A DNA stretch of 64,000 bases, taken from Rhodoferax sp. Its GTDB lineage: Bacteria > Pseudomonadota > Gammaproteobacteria > Burkholderiales > Burkholderiaceae_C. The notes below the pieces were generated by a model that was given only the letters and a program-made list of their open reading frames with translations, searched no databases and was not told where the DNA came from. Location of the stretch: contig NZ_JANXMU010000060.1 in NCBI RefSeq assembly GCF_025354435.1, forward strand, positions 62,001 through 126,000. Reading direction: 5' to 3'. Made by a program: the position numbers and the translations under genes. Of this stretch, positions 1 through 8,353 are shown one piece after another (positions within the stretch are counted from its first letter, which is position 1; each line of letters begins with the position of its first letter).

Positions 1-425
1 AGCAGGGCGGCCTTGTCGCTGAGGTACGGCAGGGCGGCCTTGGCCATGGCGGGAAAGCTGTAGGCGCTGATGTCGTGGGCCACGCGGAAGCTTTCGCGGC
101 TCAGGCCTTCCAAAAAGTCGCCGGTGATGGCTTCACGCGGCGCAAAGCCGATGCTGTGGACGAAGCCGTCGAAGGTGGGCCAGGTCTGGGCCAGGTCGGT
201 GAACAGCTTGTCGATCTGCAAGTCATCGCCCACGTCGCAATCAAAGATGAGCTTGGAGTCGAAGTCGGCGGCGAATTCGGTGATGCGGTCTTTGAAGCGC
301 TCGCCCACGTAGCTGAAGGCCAGCTCGGCGCCTTCGCGGTGGCAGGCCTTGGCAATGCCGTAGGCGATGGAGCGGTTGCTCAGAACACCGGTGATGAGTA
401 GTTTTTTGCCAGCCAGAAAGCCCAT
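1..425 (-). CDS. fabI: Enoyl-ACP reductase FabI, 3' end cut by window edge
   Basis: NAD(P)H-dependent reduction of trans-2-enoyl-ACP, the last step of each fatty acid elongation cycle, in the cytosol. About 141 N-terminal residues are visible, starting MGFLAGKKLLITGVLSNRSI. The FabI-type dinucleotide-binding segment (GVLSNRSIAYGIA, about residues 13-25) and the DGFVHSIGFAPRE segment (about 88-100) are characteristic of FabI rather than of other short-chain dehydrogenases. The ATG has a GGAG-type ribosome binding site on the minus strand at about 430-436. The catalytic Tyr/Lys lie beyond the window. The gene is divergent from yejA, about 80 bases away. FabI is very secure; the right end is the true N-terminus. 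Confidence 0.95.
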   Translation of the reverse strand, partial: MGFLAGKKLLITGVLSNRSIAYGIAKACHREGAELAFSYVGERFKDRITEFAADFDSKLIFDCDVGDDLQIDKLFTDLAQTWPTFDGFVHSIGFAPREAITGDFLEGLSRESFRVAHDISAYSFPAMAKAALPYLSDKAAL

Positions 426-506
426 TTTTTATCTCCTGAAAAAGTAAACGACACCGGCTATTCCCTGCGGTCCGGCCTGTGTCAAAAAGTATTGCAGAAT
501 TGTCGC

Positions 507-2306
507 ATGCGGGTTACGGCTGTTTTACTTTGGATGTGCTGCTGCGTGCCCGCTTGGGGCGCGCATGCCTACGCACAATTTGGCGACGTGAAATACCCCG
601 CCGGGTTCGACCATTTCAGCTATGTGAACCCCAACGCCCCCAAGGGCGGCGAGATCCGCATGGTGCCACCCACCCGGCCCACCAACTTCGACAAGTTCAA
701 CCCATTCACCCTCAAAGGCACGGCCCCTTTTGGCATCGGTGGCATGCTGATGGAGACGCTGCTGGTGGGCAATATGGAAGAGCCCACCACCGCCTACGGC
801 CTGCTGGCCGAGGACGTGGAGGTCGCCCCCAACCAGCTTAGTGCCACTTTCAGACTGCATCCCGCCGCCCGTTTTCATGACGGCACGCCGGTACTGGCCG
901 CCGACGTGGCGTACTCCTTCAACACCCTCATCAGTAAGCTGGCCGCGCCGCAGTACCGCAGCATCTTTGCCGAGGTCAAGGGCGTGGTGGTACTGGGCGA
1001 GCGCAGCGTGCGCTTCGACTTTGCCAGCCCCAACCCCGAGCTGCCGTTGGTAGTGGGCACCGGCCTGCCAGTGTTCAGCCGCGCCTGGGGCAAGGGCGTG
1101 CCGTTTGACCAGATCGTGGAGCAGGTGCCGATCGGCTCCGGCCCGTATAAGATCACTAGCCCGAAGCTTGGCCGGGACATCACCTACACCCGCGACCCGG
1201 CCTACTGGGCGCGTGACTTGGGCGTACGCAAGGGGCAGTTCAACTTCGACCGCATCACCTACAAAATCTACCTGGACGAAACCTCGCGATTCGAGGGGCT
1301 ACGGGCCGGGGAATTTGACTTCATGCGCGAATTCATCTCGCGCAACTGGGCGCGGCAGTACGTGGGCAAGCAGTTTGACAACGGCACCTTGAAAAAAGCC
1401 ACCTTTGTGAACCGCAACCCCGGTGACTTCCAGGGCTATGTGCTGAACCTGCGCAACCCGAAGTTCAAAGACGTGCGGGTGCGCGAGGCACTGGGCCTGG
1501 CGATGGACTTTGAATGGCTGAACCGCCAGCTCTTTTACGGCGCTTACCAGCGCGTCAACGGCTACTTCCCCAACAGCGAATTCCAGGCCCAGGGCCTGCC
1601 CGGCGCAGACGAGCTGGCCCTGCTGGAACCCCTGCGCGCAAAGCTGCGGCCCGAGGTGTTTGGCCCCGCCTACCTATCGCCCAGCACCGCGCCACCGCGC
1701 AGCCTGCGCGACAACCTGCGCCAGGCGCAAAAGCTGCTGCACGAGGCCGGTTGGGACTACGCCGACGGCGCGCTGCGCAACGCCCAAGGCGAGGCTTTCA
1801 CCATCGAGTTTTTAAACGACCAGCCCAGCCTGGCGCGGGTGGTTGCGCCGCTGCAAAAGTCGCTGGAAAAGCTAGGCATTGCGCTGCAGTTGCGGGTGGT
1901 GGATTTCTCACTGTCCAAGCAAAAAATGGATGCGTTCGATTTCGAGATGACCAGCGTGCGCCTGGTGGGCAGCACCGCGCCCGGCGGTGAGCTGCTGGAG
2001 TTGTTTGGTTCCAAAGCGGCGGCCACACCCGGCTCCAGCAACACCTGGGGCATTGCCGACCCTGCTGTCGATGCGCTGCTGCAAAAAGTCGTCACCGCCA
2101 CCACCCGGCCCGAACTGGCCACCGCCATGCGCGCCCTGGACCGGGTGCTGACCCACGGCCACTATTCCATACCGCAGTGGTTCAGCAACGCCTTCTTTGT
2201 GGGCTACCGGCCCACCCCCTTCGTGCTGCCCGCCACCACACCGCCGTACTACCAGGCAGACGGCTGGGCCAGCAGCACCTGGTGGGCTTCGCCCAGCAAT
2301 AAATAG
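507..2306 (+). CDS. yejA: YejA-type periplasmic peptide-binding protein (SBP family 5)
   Basis: Substrate-binding subunit of an ABC importer for peptides; YejABEF of E. coli takes up microcin C and related peptides. The ~599-residue protein begins with a short basic/hydrophobic signal peptide (MRVTAVLLWMCCCVPAWG..AYA) followed by a typical YejA start (YVNPNAPKGGEIR) and a family 5 solute-binding fold (LLAEDVEV...ATFRLHPAARFHDGTPV). I prefer ATG 507; a TTG at 492 in frame adds five residues, and neither has a strong ribosome binding site. The gene is followed after two bases by the permease gene yejB, so the set is one operon. The substrate is inferred from the family and not visible in the sequence. 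Confidence 0.9.
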   Translation: MRVTAVLLWMCCCVPAWGAHAYAQFGDVKYPAGFDHFSYVNPNAPKGGEIRMVPPTRPTNFDKFNPFTLKGTAPFGIGGMLMETLLVGNMEEPTTAYGLLAEDVEVAPNQLSATFRLHPAARFHDGTPVLAADVAYSFNTLISKLAAPQYRSIFAEVKGVVVLGERSVRFDFASPNPELPLVVGTGLPVFSRAWGKGVPFDQIVEQVPIGSGPYKITSPKLGRDITYTRDPAYWARDLGVRKGQFNFDRITYKIYLDETSRFEGLRAGEFDFMREFISRNWARQYVGKQFDNGTLKKATFVNRNPGDFQGYVLNLRNPKFKDVRVREALGLAMDFEWLNRQLFYGAYQRVNGYFPNSEFQAQGLPGADELALLEPLRAKLRPEVFGPAYLSPSTAPPRSLRDNLRQAQKLLHEAGWDYADGALRNAQGEAFTIEFLNDQPSLARVVAPLQKSLEKLGIALQLRVVDFSLSKQKMDAFDFEMTSVRLVGSTAPGGELLELFGSKAAATPGSSNTWGIADPAVDALLQKVVTATTRPELATAMRALDRVLTHGHYSIPQWFSNAFFVGYRPTPFVLPATTPPYYQADGWASSTWWASPSNK

Positions 2307-2308
2307 CC

Positions 2309-3343
2309 ATGCTTGCTTACATCCTCAAACGCATTCTGCTGATGGTGCCCACGCTCTTGGGCGTGCTACTGGTGACCTTTGCCGTGGTGCAGTTCGTGCC
2401 CGGCGGGCCGGTGGAGCAGATGGTGTCGCAGCTGCAGGGCCGCGATTCGGGCGGCGAGCGGGCTGCGGCATCGGGTGCGGGCTACCGCGGGCGGCAGGGC
2501 ATCGATGCCAAGCAGATCGAAGAAATCCGCCAGCTTTACGGCTTTGATAAACCTGCGCCGCAGCGTTTTTGGCAGATGCTGGGCCAGTTCGCCCGGTTCG
2601 ACCTGGGCCAGAGTTTTTACCAGCACAAGGACGTGTGGCAGCTGGTGAAAGAGAAGCTGCCGGTGTCCATCAGCCTGGGGCTGTGGACCTTTTTTCTGAG
2701 CTATCTGGTTGCCGTGCCGCTGGGCATTGCCAAGGCGGTGCGCGCCGGGTCGCGGTTTGACTTTGTGACCACGCTGCTGATTCTGGTGGGCTACGCCATC
2801 CCCGGCTTTGTGCTGGGCGTGGCGCTGGTGGTGATTTTTGGCGGGCAGTTGCAGTGGTTTCCGCTGCGCGGGCTCACCTCCAGCAATTGGGACACGCTGA
2901 GCTGGGGCGCGAAGGTGGTGGACTACCTGTGGCACATCGCGCTGCCAGTCACCGCCATGGTGCTGGGCAGCTTTGCCGTGACGGCCATGCTGACCAAGAA
3001 CGCGTTTCTGGAAGAAATCCGCAAGCAGTACGTGCTGACGGCCCGCGCCAAGGGTTTGAGCGAGCGGCAGGTACTGTGGAAGCACGTGCTGCGCAATGCG
3101 CTGATCCCCATCGTCACCGGCTTCCCGGCGGCCTTCATCGGCGCGTTTTTCACCGGTTCGCTGCTGATCGAAACCCTGTTTTCGCTCGACGGCCTGGGCC
3201 TGCTGAGTTATGAGAGCGTGATCCGCCGCGATTACCCGGTGGTGCTGGGCACGCTGTACCTGTTTACGCTGATCGGCCTGGTGACCAAGCTGATTTCCGA
3301 CCTTTGCTATGTGTGGGTAGACCCCCGGGTTCGATTTGACTAA
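2309..3343 (+). CDS. yejB: YejB-type ABC importer inner-membrane permease
   Basis: One of two membrane subunits of the peptide importer. The 344-residue protein opens with the usual DppB-like first membrane helix (MLAYILKRILLMVPTLLGVL), then has a loop containing QIEEIRQLYGFDKPAPQRFW, and about five further membrane segments. The cytoplasmic coupling motif (EAA loop) is present near residues 245-265 as ARAKGLSERQVLWKHVLRNA. It sits between yejA (2-base gap) and yejE (8-base overlap), which supports co-translation with both. The match to YejB rather than general DppB comes from the long post-TM1 loop and from the neighbouring YejA/YejE/YejF proteins. Confidence 0.92.
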   Translation: MLAYILKRILLMVPTLLGVLLVTFAVVQFVPGGPVEQMVSQLQGRDSGGERAAASGAGYRGRQGIDAKQIEEIRQLYGFDKPAPQRFWQMLGQFARFDLGQSFYQHKDVWQLVKEKLPVSISLGLWTFFLSYLVAVPLGIAKAVRAGSRFDFVTTLLILVGYAIPGFVLGVALVVIFGGQLQWFPLRGLTSSNWDTLSWGAKVVDYLWHIALPVTAMVLGSFAVTAMLTKNAFLEEIRKQYVLTARAKGLSERQVLWKHVLRNALIPIVTGFPAAFIGAFFTGSLLIETLFSLDGLGLLSYESVIRRDYPVVLGTLYLFTLIGLVTKLISDLCYVWVDPRVRFD

Positions 3344-4403
3344 TACCACCTCGCCCAGCCCTGGCCGCCGTGCTTGGCAGCGCTTTCAACGCAACCGCCT
3401 GGGCTACTGGAGCCTGGTGATTTTCTGTGTGCTGGTGGCCTTGAGTCTGCTGGCCGAGGTGCTGAGCAACGACCGCCCGTTGGTGCTGCGCTACCAGGGC
3501 CAAACCTATTTCCCGCTGGTGAAAGACTACGCCGAGACCACCTTTGGCGGCGATTTCCCCACGCCCGCCGACTACCTGGACCCGTTCATTCAGTCGCAGT
3601 TGGCCAAAGATGGCAATTGGGCAATCTACCCGCCCAACCCCTACGGCCCCAAGACGCTGAACTATTTCGCCCAGTTTCCTAATCCCTCGGCCCCGTCGCG
3701 CGCCAACCTGCTGGGCACGGACGACCGGGGGCGCGACCTGCTGGCGCAGCTGATTTACGGCTTTCGCGTCAGCGTGCTGTTTGCGCTGGCGTTAACGGCA
3801 GTGGGCACGGTGCTGGGCATCGTGACCGGGGCGGTGCAGGGCTTTTTTGGCGGCAAGACCGACCTGGCGTTCCAACGCTTTATCGAAATCTGGGGCTCCA
3901 TGCCCGAGCTGTACCTGCTCATCATCTTCAGCGCCATCTTCGCGCCCAGCATCAGCCTGTTGCTGGTGCTATTGAGCCTGTTTGGCTGGATGGGCCTGAG
4001 CGATTACGTGCGTGCCGAGTTTCTGCGGAATAGGCAGATGGACTACGTGAAGGCCGCGCGCGCCCTGGGCGTAGGCAATGCGCAGATCATTTGGCGGCAC
4101 ATCCTGCCCAATAGCCTCACGCCGGTGGTGACCTTTTTGCCGTTCCGCCTGAGCGCCGCCATCCTGGCGCTGACCTCGCTGGACTTTCTGGGCCTGGGCG
4201 TGCCGCCCGGTACGCCATCGCTGGGCGAGCTGCTGAGCCAGGGCAAGGCGAATATCGACGCGTGGTGGATTTCGCTGTCCACCTTTGCGGTGCTAGCGAT
4301 CACGCTGCTGCTGCTGACGTTTATGGGCGATGCATTGCGCGATGCACTTGACCCACGGAAAGTGGATCAACTCCCTGTTGATCCCCGGAAGGCGCAGGCA
4401 TGA
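3336..4403 (+). CDS. yejE: YejE-type ABC importer inner-membrane permease
   Basis: Second membrane subunit. The ~355-residue protein has a characteristic YejE N-terminus ([15 protein letters not shown]...[20 protein letters not shown]) with a long periplasmic insertion ([17 protein letters not shown]...) before the [20 protein letters not shown] segment common to DppC-type permeases. The coupling loop is [20 protein letters not shown], near residue 245. Start: the only plausible initiator is TTG at 3336, lying inside the last codons of yejB (stop TAA 3341-3343), so translation is probably coupled. The 3' end overlaps the ATG of yejF (ATGA). Confidence 0.92.
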   Translation: MTNTTSPSPGRRAWQRFQRNRLGYWSLVIFCVLVALSLLAEVLSNDRPLVLRYQGQTYFPLVKDYAETTFGGDFPTPADYLDPFIQSQLAKDGNWAIYPPNPYGPKTLNYFAQFPNPSAPSRANLLGTDDRGRDLLAQLIYGFRVSVLFALALTAVGTVLGIVTGAVQGFFGGKTDLAFQRFIEIWGSMPELYLLIIFSAIFAPSISLLLVLLSLFGWMGLSDYVRAEFLRNRQMDYVKAARALGVGNAQIIWRHILPNSLTPVVTFLPFRLSAAILALTSLDFLGLGVPPGTPSLGELLSQGKANIDAWWISLSTFAVLAITLLLLTFMGDALRDALDPRKVDQLPVDPRKAQA

Positions 4404-5977
4404 GTTTGCTGGACGTACAAGATTTGACGGTTAGCTTTGATGGCAAGCCCGTGGTGAACTGCATCAGCTTCCAGATCCAGCCTGGCGAAAAGCTGGCGCT
4501 GGTGGGCGAATCAGGATCGGGCAAAACCATCTCCGCTTTAAGCCTGCTGCGCTTGGTGGCTGATGCACAAACTACGGGCAAGGCGCTGTTTGGCGGGCAG
4601 GACTTGCTGGCGCTGTCCGAGCACACGCTGCGCGGCATCCGGGGCAAAGACATCGCCATGATCTTCCAGGAGCCGATGACGGCGCTGAACCCGCTGTTCA
4701 CCATCGGCCGTCAGATCGCCGAAGTTTTTGAGCTAAAACAGGGTCTAACGCAGGCGCAATCTGCGCTAGCAGCTATTGAAATACTAGCAAGCACGGGTGT
4801 GACCGAACCGGCCCGCCGGGTCGGCAGTTACCCACACCAGCTCAGTGGTGGCCAGCGCCAGCGTGCCATGATTGCCATGGCACTGGCCTGCCGGCCGAAG
4901 CTGCTGCTGGCGGATGAGCCCACCACGGCGCTGGATGTGACGGTGCGTGGCCAGATTCTGGCGCTGCTGTCCGACCTGCAGCGGCAGTACGGCATGGCCG
5001 TGCTACTAATCACCCACGACCTGCACCTGGTGCGCCAGTTTGCCGACCGCGTGGCGGTGATGGAGCGTGGCCGTATTGTCGAAACCGGGGCTGTGGCGGG
5101 TGTGTTCCAGAACCCGCAGCACGCCTACACCCGCAAACTGATCGCCAGCAAGCCGGTGCGCGATGTCGTGCCCGAATCCTCCGCAGCGCCAATGCTGCAG
5201 GCTAAAGCGCTGCGGGTAGCCTATCCCACGGCCTTGCCGGGCATGCGGGGTTGGTTTCAAAAGTCCGAGTTTGTGGCTCTGCAAGATGCGAGCTTTGCCA
5301 TCCCGCCCGGCCAGACGCTGGGCGTGGTGGGCGAGTCGGGCTCGGGCAAGTCCACCCTGGCCTTGGCCGTGCTGGGTTTGCAGGCCTACGGCGGCGCGGT
5401 ACACCTCGGCGGGCAGACCTGGGGGAGGGACGCCGCAAAGAACAAAGCGCTGCGCTCCACCATCCAGGTGGTGTTCCAGGACCCGTTTTCCTCTCTGTCG
5501 CCGCGCCTGACGGTCGAAGAAATCGTGGGGGAGGGCCTGCGCGTCCACGCCCCGCAGCACAACGCCGCCGAACGCCAGCGCCAGGTCCTCCAGGCGCTGG
5601 CCGACGTGGGGATGGACGAGGGGAAGTTTCCCGGCCTGTTGCAGCGCTACCCGCATGCGTTCTCTGGCGGGCAGCGCCAGCGCCTGGCGATTGCACGGGC
5701 GCTGATCGTGCAGCCGCAGCTCTTGGTGCTGGACGAACCCACCAGTGCGCTGGACGTGACCATCCAGCAACAAGTCCTGCAATTGTTGCAAAGACTGCAA
5801 CGCGAACGCGGCCTTGCCTACCTGCTAATTACCCATGACATGGATGTGATCCGCGCCATGGCGCACCAGGTGCTGGTTGTGCAAAACGGTGAAATCGTGG
5901 AATCGGGCCCGGTGGCGCAGGTGCTGGACGCACCGCAGCATCCCTACACACGAACTTTGGTCGCGGCAAGCACGTAG
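4400..5977 (+). CDS. yejF: YejF-type ABC importer ATPase, two fused nucleotide-binding domains
   Basis: Energises the Yej peptide importer. The 525-residue protein carries two complete ABC cassettes. Cassette 1 has Walker A GESGSGKT (36-43), signature LSGGQ (148-152) and Walker B LLLADEP (D172/E173). Cassette 2 has Walker A GESGSGKS (about 311-318), signature FSGGQRQR and Walker B LLVLDEP. The ATG overlaps the yejE stop. Residues 111-130 ([20 protein letters not shown]) are encoded by a copy of the dispersed repeat that recurs throughout the window. They lie in the helical region just before the first signature motif, where homologues have similar length but different sequence. There is no obvious damage to the ATPase. 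Confidence 0.93.
   Translation: MSLLDVQDLTVSFDGKPVVNCISFQIQPGEKLALVGESGSGKTISALSLLRLVADAQTTGKALFGGQDLLALSEHTLRGIRGKDIAMIFQEPMTALNPLFTIGRQIAEVFELKQGLTQAQSALAAIEILASTGVTEPARRVGSYPHQLSGGQRQRAMIAMALACRPKLLLADEPTTALDVTVRGQILALLSDLQRQYGMAVLLITHDLHLVRQFADRVAVMERGRIVETGAVAGVFQNPQHAYTRKLIASKPVRDVVPESSAAPMLQAKALRVAYPTALPGMRGWFQKSEFVALQDASFAIPPGQTLGVVGESGSGKSTLALAVLGLQAYGGAVHLGGQTWGRDAAKNKALRSTIQVVFQDPFSSLSPRLTVEEIVGEGLRVHAPQHNAAERQRQVLQALADVGMDEGKFPGLLQRYPHAFSGGQRQRLAIARALIVQPQLLVLDEPTSALDVTIQQQVLQLLQRLQRERGLAYLLITHDMDVIRAMAHQVLVVQNGEIVESGPVAQVLDAPQHPYTRTLVAAST
4730..4790 (+). repeat. Dispersed palindromic repeat, copy inside yejF
   Basis: 61 bases matching the window-wide consensus (AAAAnTGCCTCTAGCGCAT, then spacer, then TACGCTAGTAGCTAT). 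Here the core reads TCTAACGCAGGCGC and TGCGCTAGCAGCTATTGAAA. It is read in the frame x-CTA-ACG-CAG, which has no stop. It aligns without gaps to the copy in truB, with about 47 of 61 bases identical by eye. Confidence 0.8.
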
Positions 5978-6001
5978 TCCCGTAAAAGCCCCTACAAAGC
6001 A

Positions 6002-6030
6002 GTGCAATAAGCCCATTTCTGGGCTAGAAT
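6002..6030 (+). promoter_or_regulatory. Candidate sigma70 promoter of the rimP-nusA-infB operon
   Basis: GTGCAA (6002-6007) and TAGAAT (6025-6030) are separated by 17 bases, between the yejF stop and rimP. Transcription would start near 6037, just before the hairpin at 6040-6081. This is sequence resemblance only. Confidence 0.45.
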
Positions 6031-6039
6031 AAGAGTTCA

Positions 6040-6081
6040 CGACCAAACGGGCGGGTAATTACCGCCCGTTTTTTTTGGTCG
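6040..6081 (+). terminator. Terminator-like hairpin in the rimP leader (possible attenuator)
   Basis: Stem ACGGGCGG (6047-6054) pairs with CCGCCCGT (6062-6069) around a 7-base loop and is followed by eight Ts. The flanks CGACCAAA and TTTGGTCG extend the pairing. It is a textbook intrinsic terminator. Because a promoter-like element lies just upstream and no gene ends within 60 bases, it may act as an attenuator of the rimP-nusA operon rather than only as the end of yejF. Confidence 0.75.
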
Positions 6082-6154
6082 ATTGTTTTTAACAGGCTTC
6101 AAAAAGCAGACTTTTCAAGTGCTTTTGAGGTCATTGCACCTACTAATATCACAC

Positions 6155-6745
6155 GTGGCGTTACAAGAAATCGTTGAACAAACCGTAACCGGATTCGGCT
6201 ACGACCTCGTAGAGATCGACCGCTCTGCCGGTGGTTTGCTGCGCATCACGATCGACCATCCTTGGGTCGCTGGCGCACCTGAGCAGTTTATCAACGTCGA
6301 AGACTGCGAAAAAGTCACCCGCCAGCTTCAGTTTGCACTGGAAGTCGATGGCGTGGAATACAAGCGGCTGGAAGTATCTTCGCCCGGTATCGACCGCCCT
6401 TTGCGGCACAAAACAGATTTTGAGCGCTTCGTGGGTTACGTCATCGACGTAAACCTTAAGGCGGCCCTTGGCGTTGCTGCAGAAGGCAAAGTCAACGCCA
6501 ACCGTAAAAAATTCCGCGGCACGCTGGAGGCCGTGGCGGCTGTCGGCACTGCCGCCCTCAGCTGGCAAATCGTCTGGAGCGATGAGCCCGAGGCCAAGCC
6601 CGGTGCACGCATCAGCAAAAAGCGTATTCCAGCGCCTTTACAGGCTATGGGTTTCACCCTGGATGAAATCCGGGATGCACGGCTGGCCCCCATCGTTAGT
6701 TTCAATGGTCGCAACACAAAAGACACGGGTGTTGCGCAAGAGTGA
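6155..6745 (+). CDS. rimP: Ribosome maturation factor RimP
   Basis: Assists maturation of the 30S ribosomal subunit. About 196 residues from a GTG start (VALQEIVEQTVTGFGYDLVEIDRS). Upstream in-frame codons exist to 6083 but would encode non-conserved sequence in the leader, so the start at the conserved LQEIVE block is preferred. RimP features: GGLLRITID, NVEDCEKVTRQL, EVDGVEYKRLEVSSPGIDRPL and the KTDFERFVG region. It is somewhat longer than E. coli RimP because of an insert around residues 120-150 (VNANRKKFRGTLEAVAAVG), common in burkholderial orthologues as far as I recall. First gene of the operon leading into nusA and infB, the classical arrangement. Confidence 0.92.
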   Translation: MALQEIVEQTVTGFGYDLVEIDRSAGGLLRITIDHPWVAGAPEQFINVEDCEKVTRQLQFALEVDGVEYKRLEVSSPGIDRPLRHKTDFERFVGYVIDVNLKAALGVAAEGKVNANRKKFRGTLEAVAAVGTAALSWQIVWSDEPEAKPGARISKKRIPAPLQAMGFTLDEIRDARLAPIVSFNGRNTKDTGVAQE

Positions 6746-6823
6746 TGGTCCGGCGTGATGGCTGCGTAAGCACAGTCCGGCGGGTTTGATTTTTTTGGTT
6801 TAAGTGTTCAGGAGATTCGTGAC

Positions 6824-8329
6824 ATGAATCGCGAAATGTTGATGTTGGTAGATGCCATTTCACGTGAGAAGAACGTGGAGCGGGATGTTGTTTTTGGCGC
6901 GGTGGAGTCGGCTTTGGCGCAGGCCACCAAAAAGCTGTACCAGGGCGAAGTGGATATCCGCGTCGCCCTCGACCGTGACAGCGGCAACTACGAAACCTTC
7001 CGCCGCTGGCTGGTGGTGCCAGACTCTGCCGGTTTGCAAAACCCCGAGGCAGAAGAGCTGGTGTCGGACGTGCGCGACGACATTCCTGACATCGAAGAAG
7101 GCGACTACATCGAGAAACCGATCGAGTCCCTGCCGATTGGCCGGATTGGGGCCATGGCCGCCAAGCAGGTCATTCTGCAAAAAATCCGCGATGCCGAGCG
7201 CGAAATGCTACTCAACGACTTCATGAGCCGTGGCGACAAGATTTTTGTCGGCACCGTTAAGCGCATGGACAAGGGCGACATCATTGTCGAAAGCGGCCGC
7301 GTCGAAGGCCGCCTGCGCCGTAGCGAGATGATCCCCAAGGAAAATCTGCGTACCGGTGACCGCGTCCGCGCCATGATCATGGAAGTGGACCTGACCCTGC
7401 GCGGCGCACCGATCATCCTGTCGCGCAGCTCGCCTGCCTACATGATCGAGTTGTTCCGCCAGGAAGTGCCCGAAATCGAACAAGGCCTGCTGGAGATCAA
7501 ATCCTGCGCCCGTGACCCTGGCTCCCGCGCCAAGATCGCCGTGCTGTCACACGACAAGCGTGTCGATCCTATCGGCACCTGCGTTGGCGTGCGGGGTACC
7601 CGTGTCAACGGCGTCACCAACGAGCTGGCGGGTGAGCGCGTCGACATCGTGCTGTGGAGCGAAGATCCAGCCCAGTTCGTGATTGGTGCCTTGGCCCCGG
7701 CCAATGTGTCCTCCATCGTGGTGGACGAAGAGCGCCACGCCATGGACGTGGTGGTCGATGAAGAAAATCTGGCGATTGCGATTGGCCGCGGTGGACAAAA
7801 TGTGCGCCTGGCTGCCGATCTGACCGGCTGGAAGATCAACATCATGGACGCGGCCGAATCGGCCCAGAAGCAGGCCACCGAGACCGATTCCAGCCGCAAG
7901 CTGTTCATGGAAAAGCTCGATGTCGACGAAGAAATGGCCGACATCTTGATCCACGAAGGCTTTACCAGCCTGGAAGAAATCGCCTACGTGCCGCTGCAGG
8001 AAATGTTGGAAATCGAAAGTTTCGACGAAGACACCGTGCATGAGCTGCGTTCGCGTGCCAAAGACGTGCTGCTGACCATGGAAATTGCCCTGGAAGAAGA
8101 CGCCGAAGCGGCCGAACCGGTCTCGCAAGACCTGAACGACCTCGAAGGCCTGACCCCCGAACTGATCGCCAAGCTGCAAGCTGGCGGCATCCACACACGC
8201 GACGATCTGGCCGACTTGGCTGGTGATGAGCTCTCCGAAATTACCGGCCAGTCTGAGGACGAGGCCACGACCTTGATCATGAAGGCGCGCGCACATTGGT
8301 TTACCAATGACGCCGCCTCTCAAGAGTAA
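6824..8329 (+). CDS. nusA: Transcription termination/antitermination factor NusA
   Basis: Binds RNA polymerase and nascent RNA; modulates pausing, termination and antitermination. The 501-residue protein has all expected parts in order: N-terminal RNAP-binding domain (1-~130), S1 domain (~135-200, [22 protein letters not shown]), two KH domains (~200-345, with [23 protein letters not shown] and [19 protein letters not shown]), and two acidic C-terminal repeats (~360-500). The ATG follows a strong CAGGAGA ribosome binding site. Located between rimP and infB as in most proteobacteria; NusA autoregulation through leader terminators is known in E. coli and may apply to the hairpin before rimP. 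Confidence 0.97.
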   Translation: MNREMLMLVDAISREKNVERDVVFGAVESALAQATKKLYQGEVDIRVALDRDSGNYETFRRWLVVPDSAGLQNPEAEELVSDVRDDIPDIEEGDYIEKPIESLPIGRIGAMAAKQVILQKIRDAEREMLLNDFMSRGDKIFVGTVKRMDKGDIIVESGRVEGRLRRSEMIPKENLRTGDRVRAMIMEVDLTLRGAPIILSRSSPAYMIELFRQEVPEIEQGLLEIKSCARDPGSRAKIAVLSHDKRVDPIGTCVGVRGTRVNGVTNELAGERVDIVLWSEDPAQFVIGALAPANVSSIVVDEERHAMDVVVDEENLAIAIGRGGQNVRLAADLTGWKINIMDAAESAQKQATETDSSRKLFMEKLDVDEEMADILIHEGFTSLEEIAYVPLQEMLEIESFDEDTVHELRSRAKDVLLTMEIALEEDAEAAEPVSQDLNDLEGLTPELIAKLQAGGIHTRDDLADLAGDELSEITGQSEDEATTLIMKARAHWFTNDAASQE

Positions 8330-8353
8330 TGGTCATGAAAGGTCACACAATAC

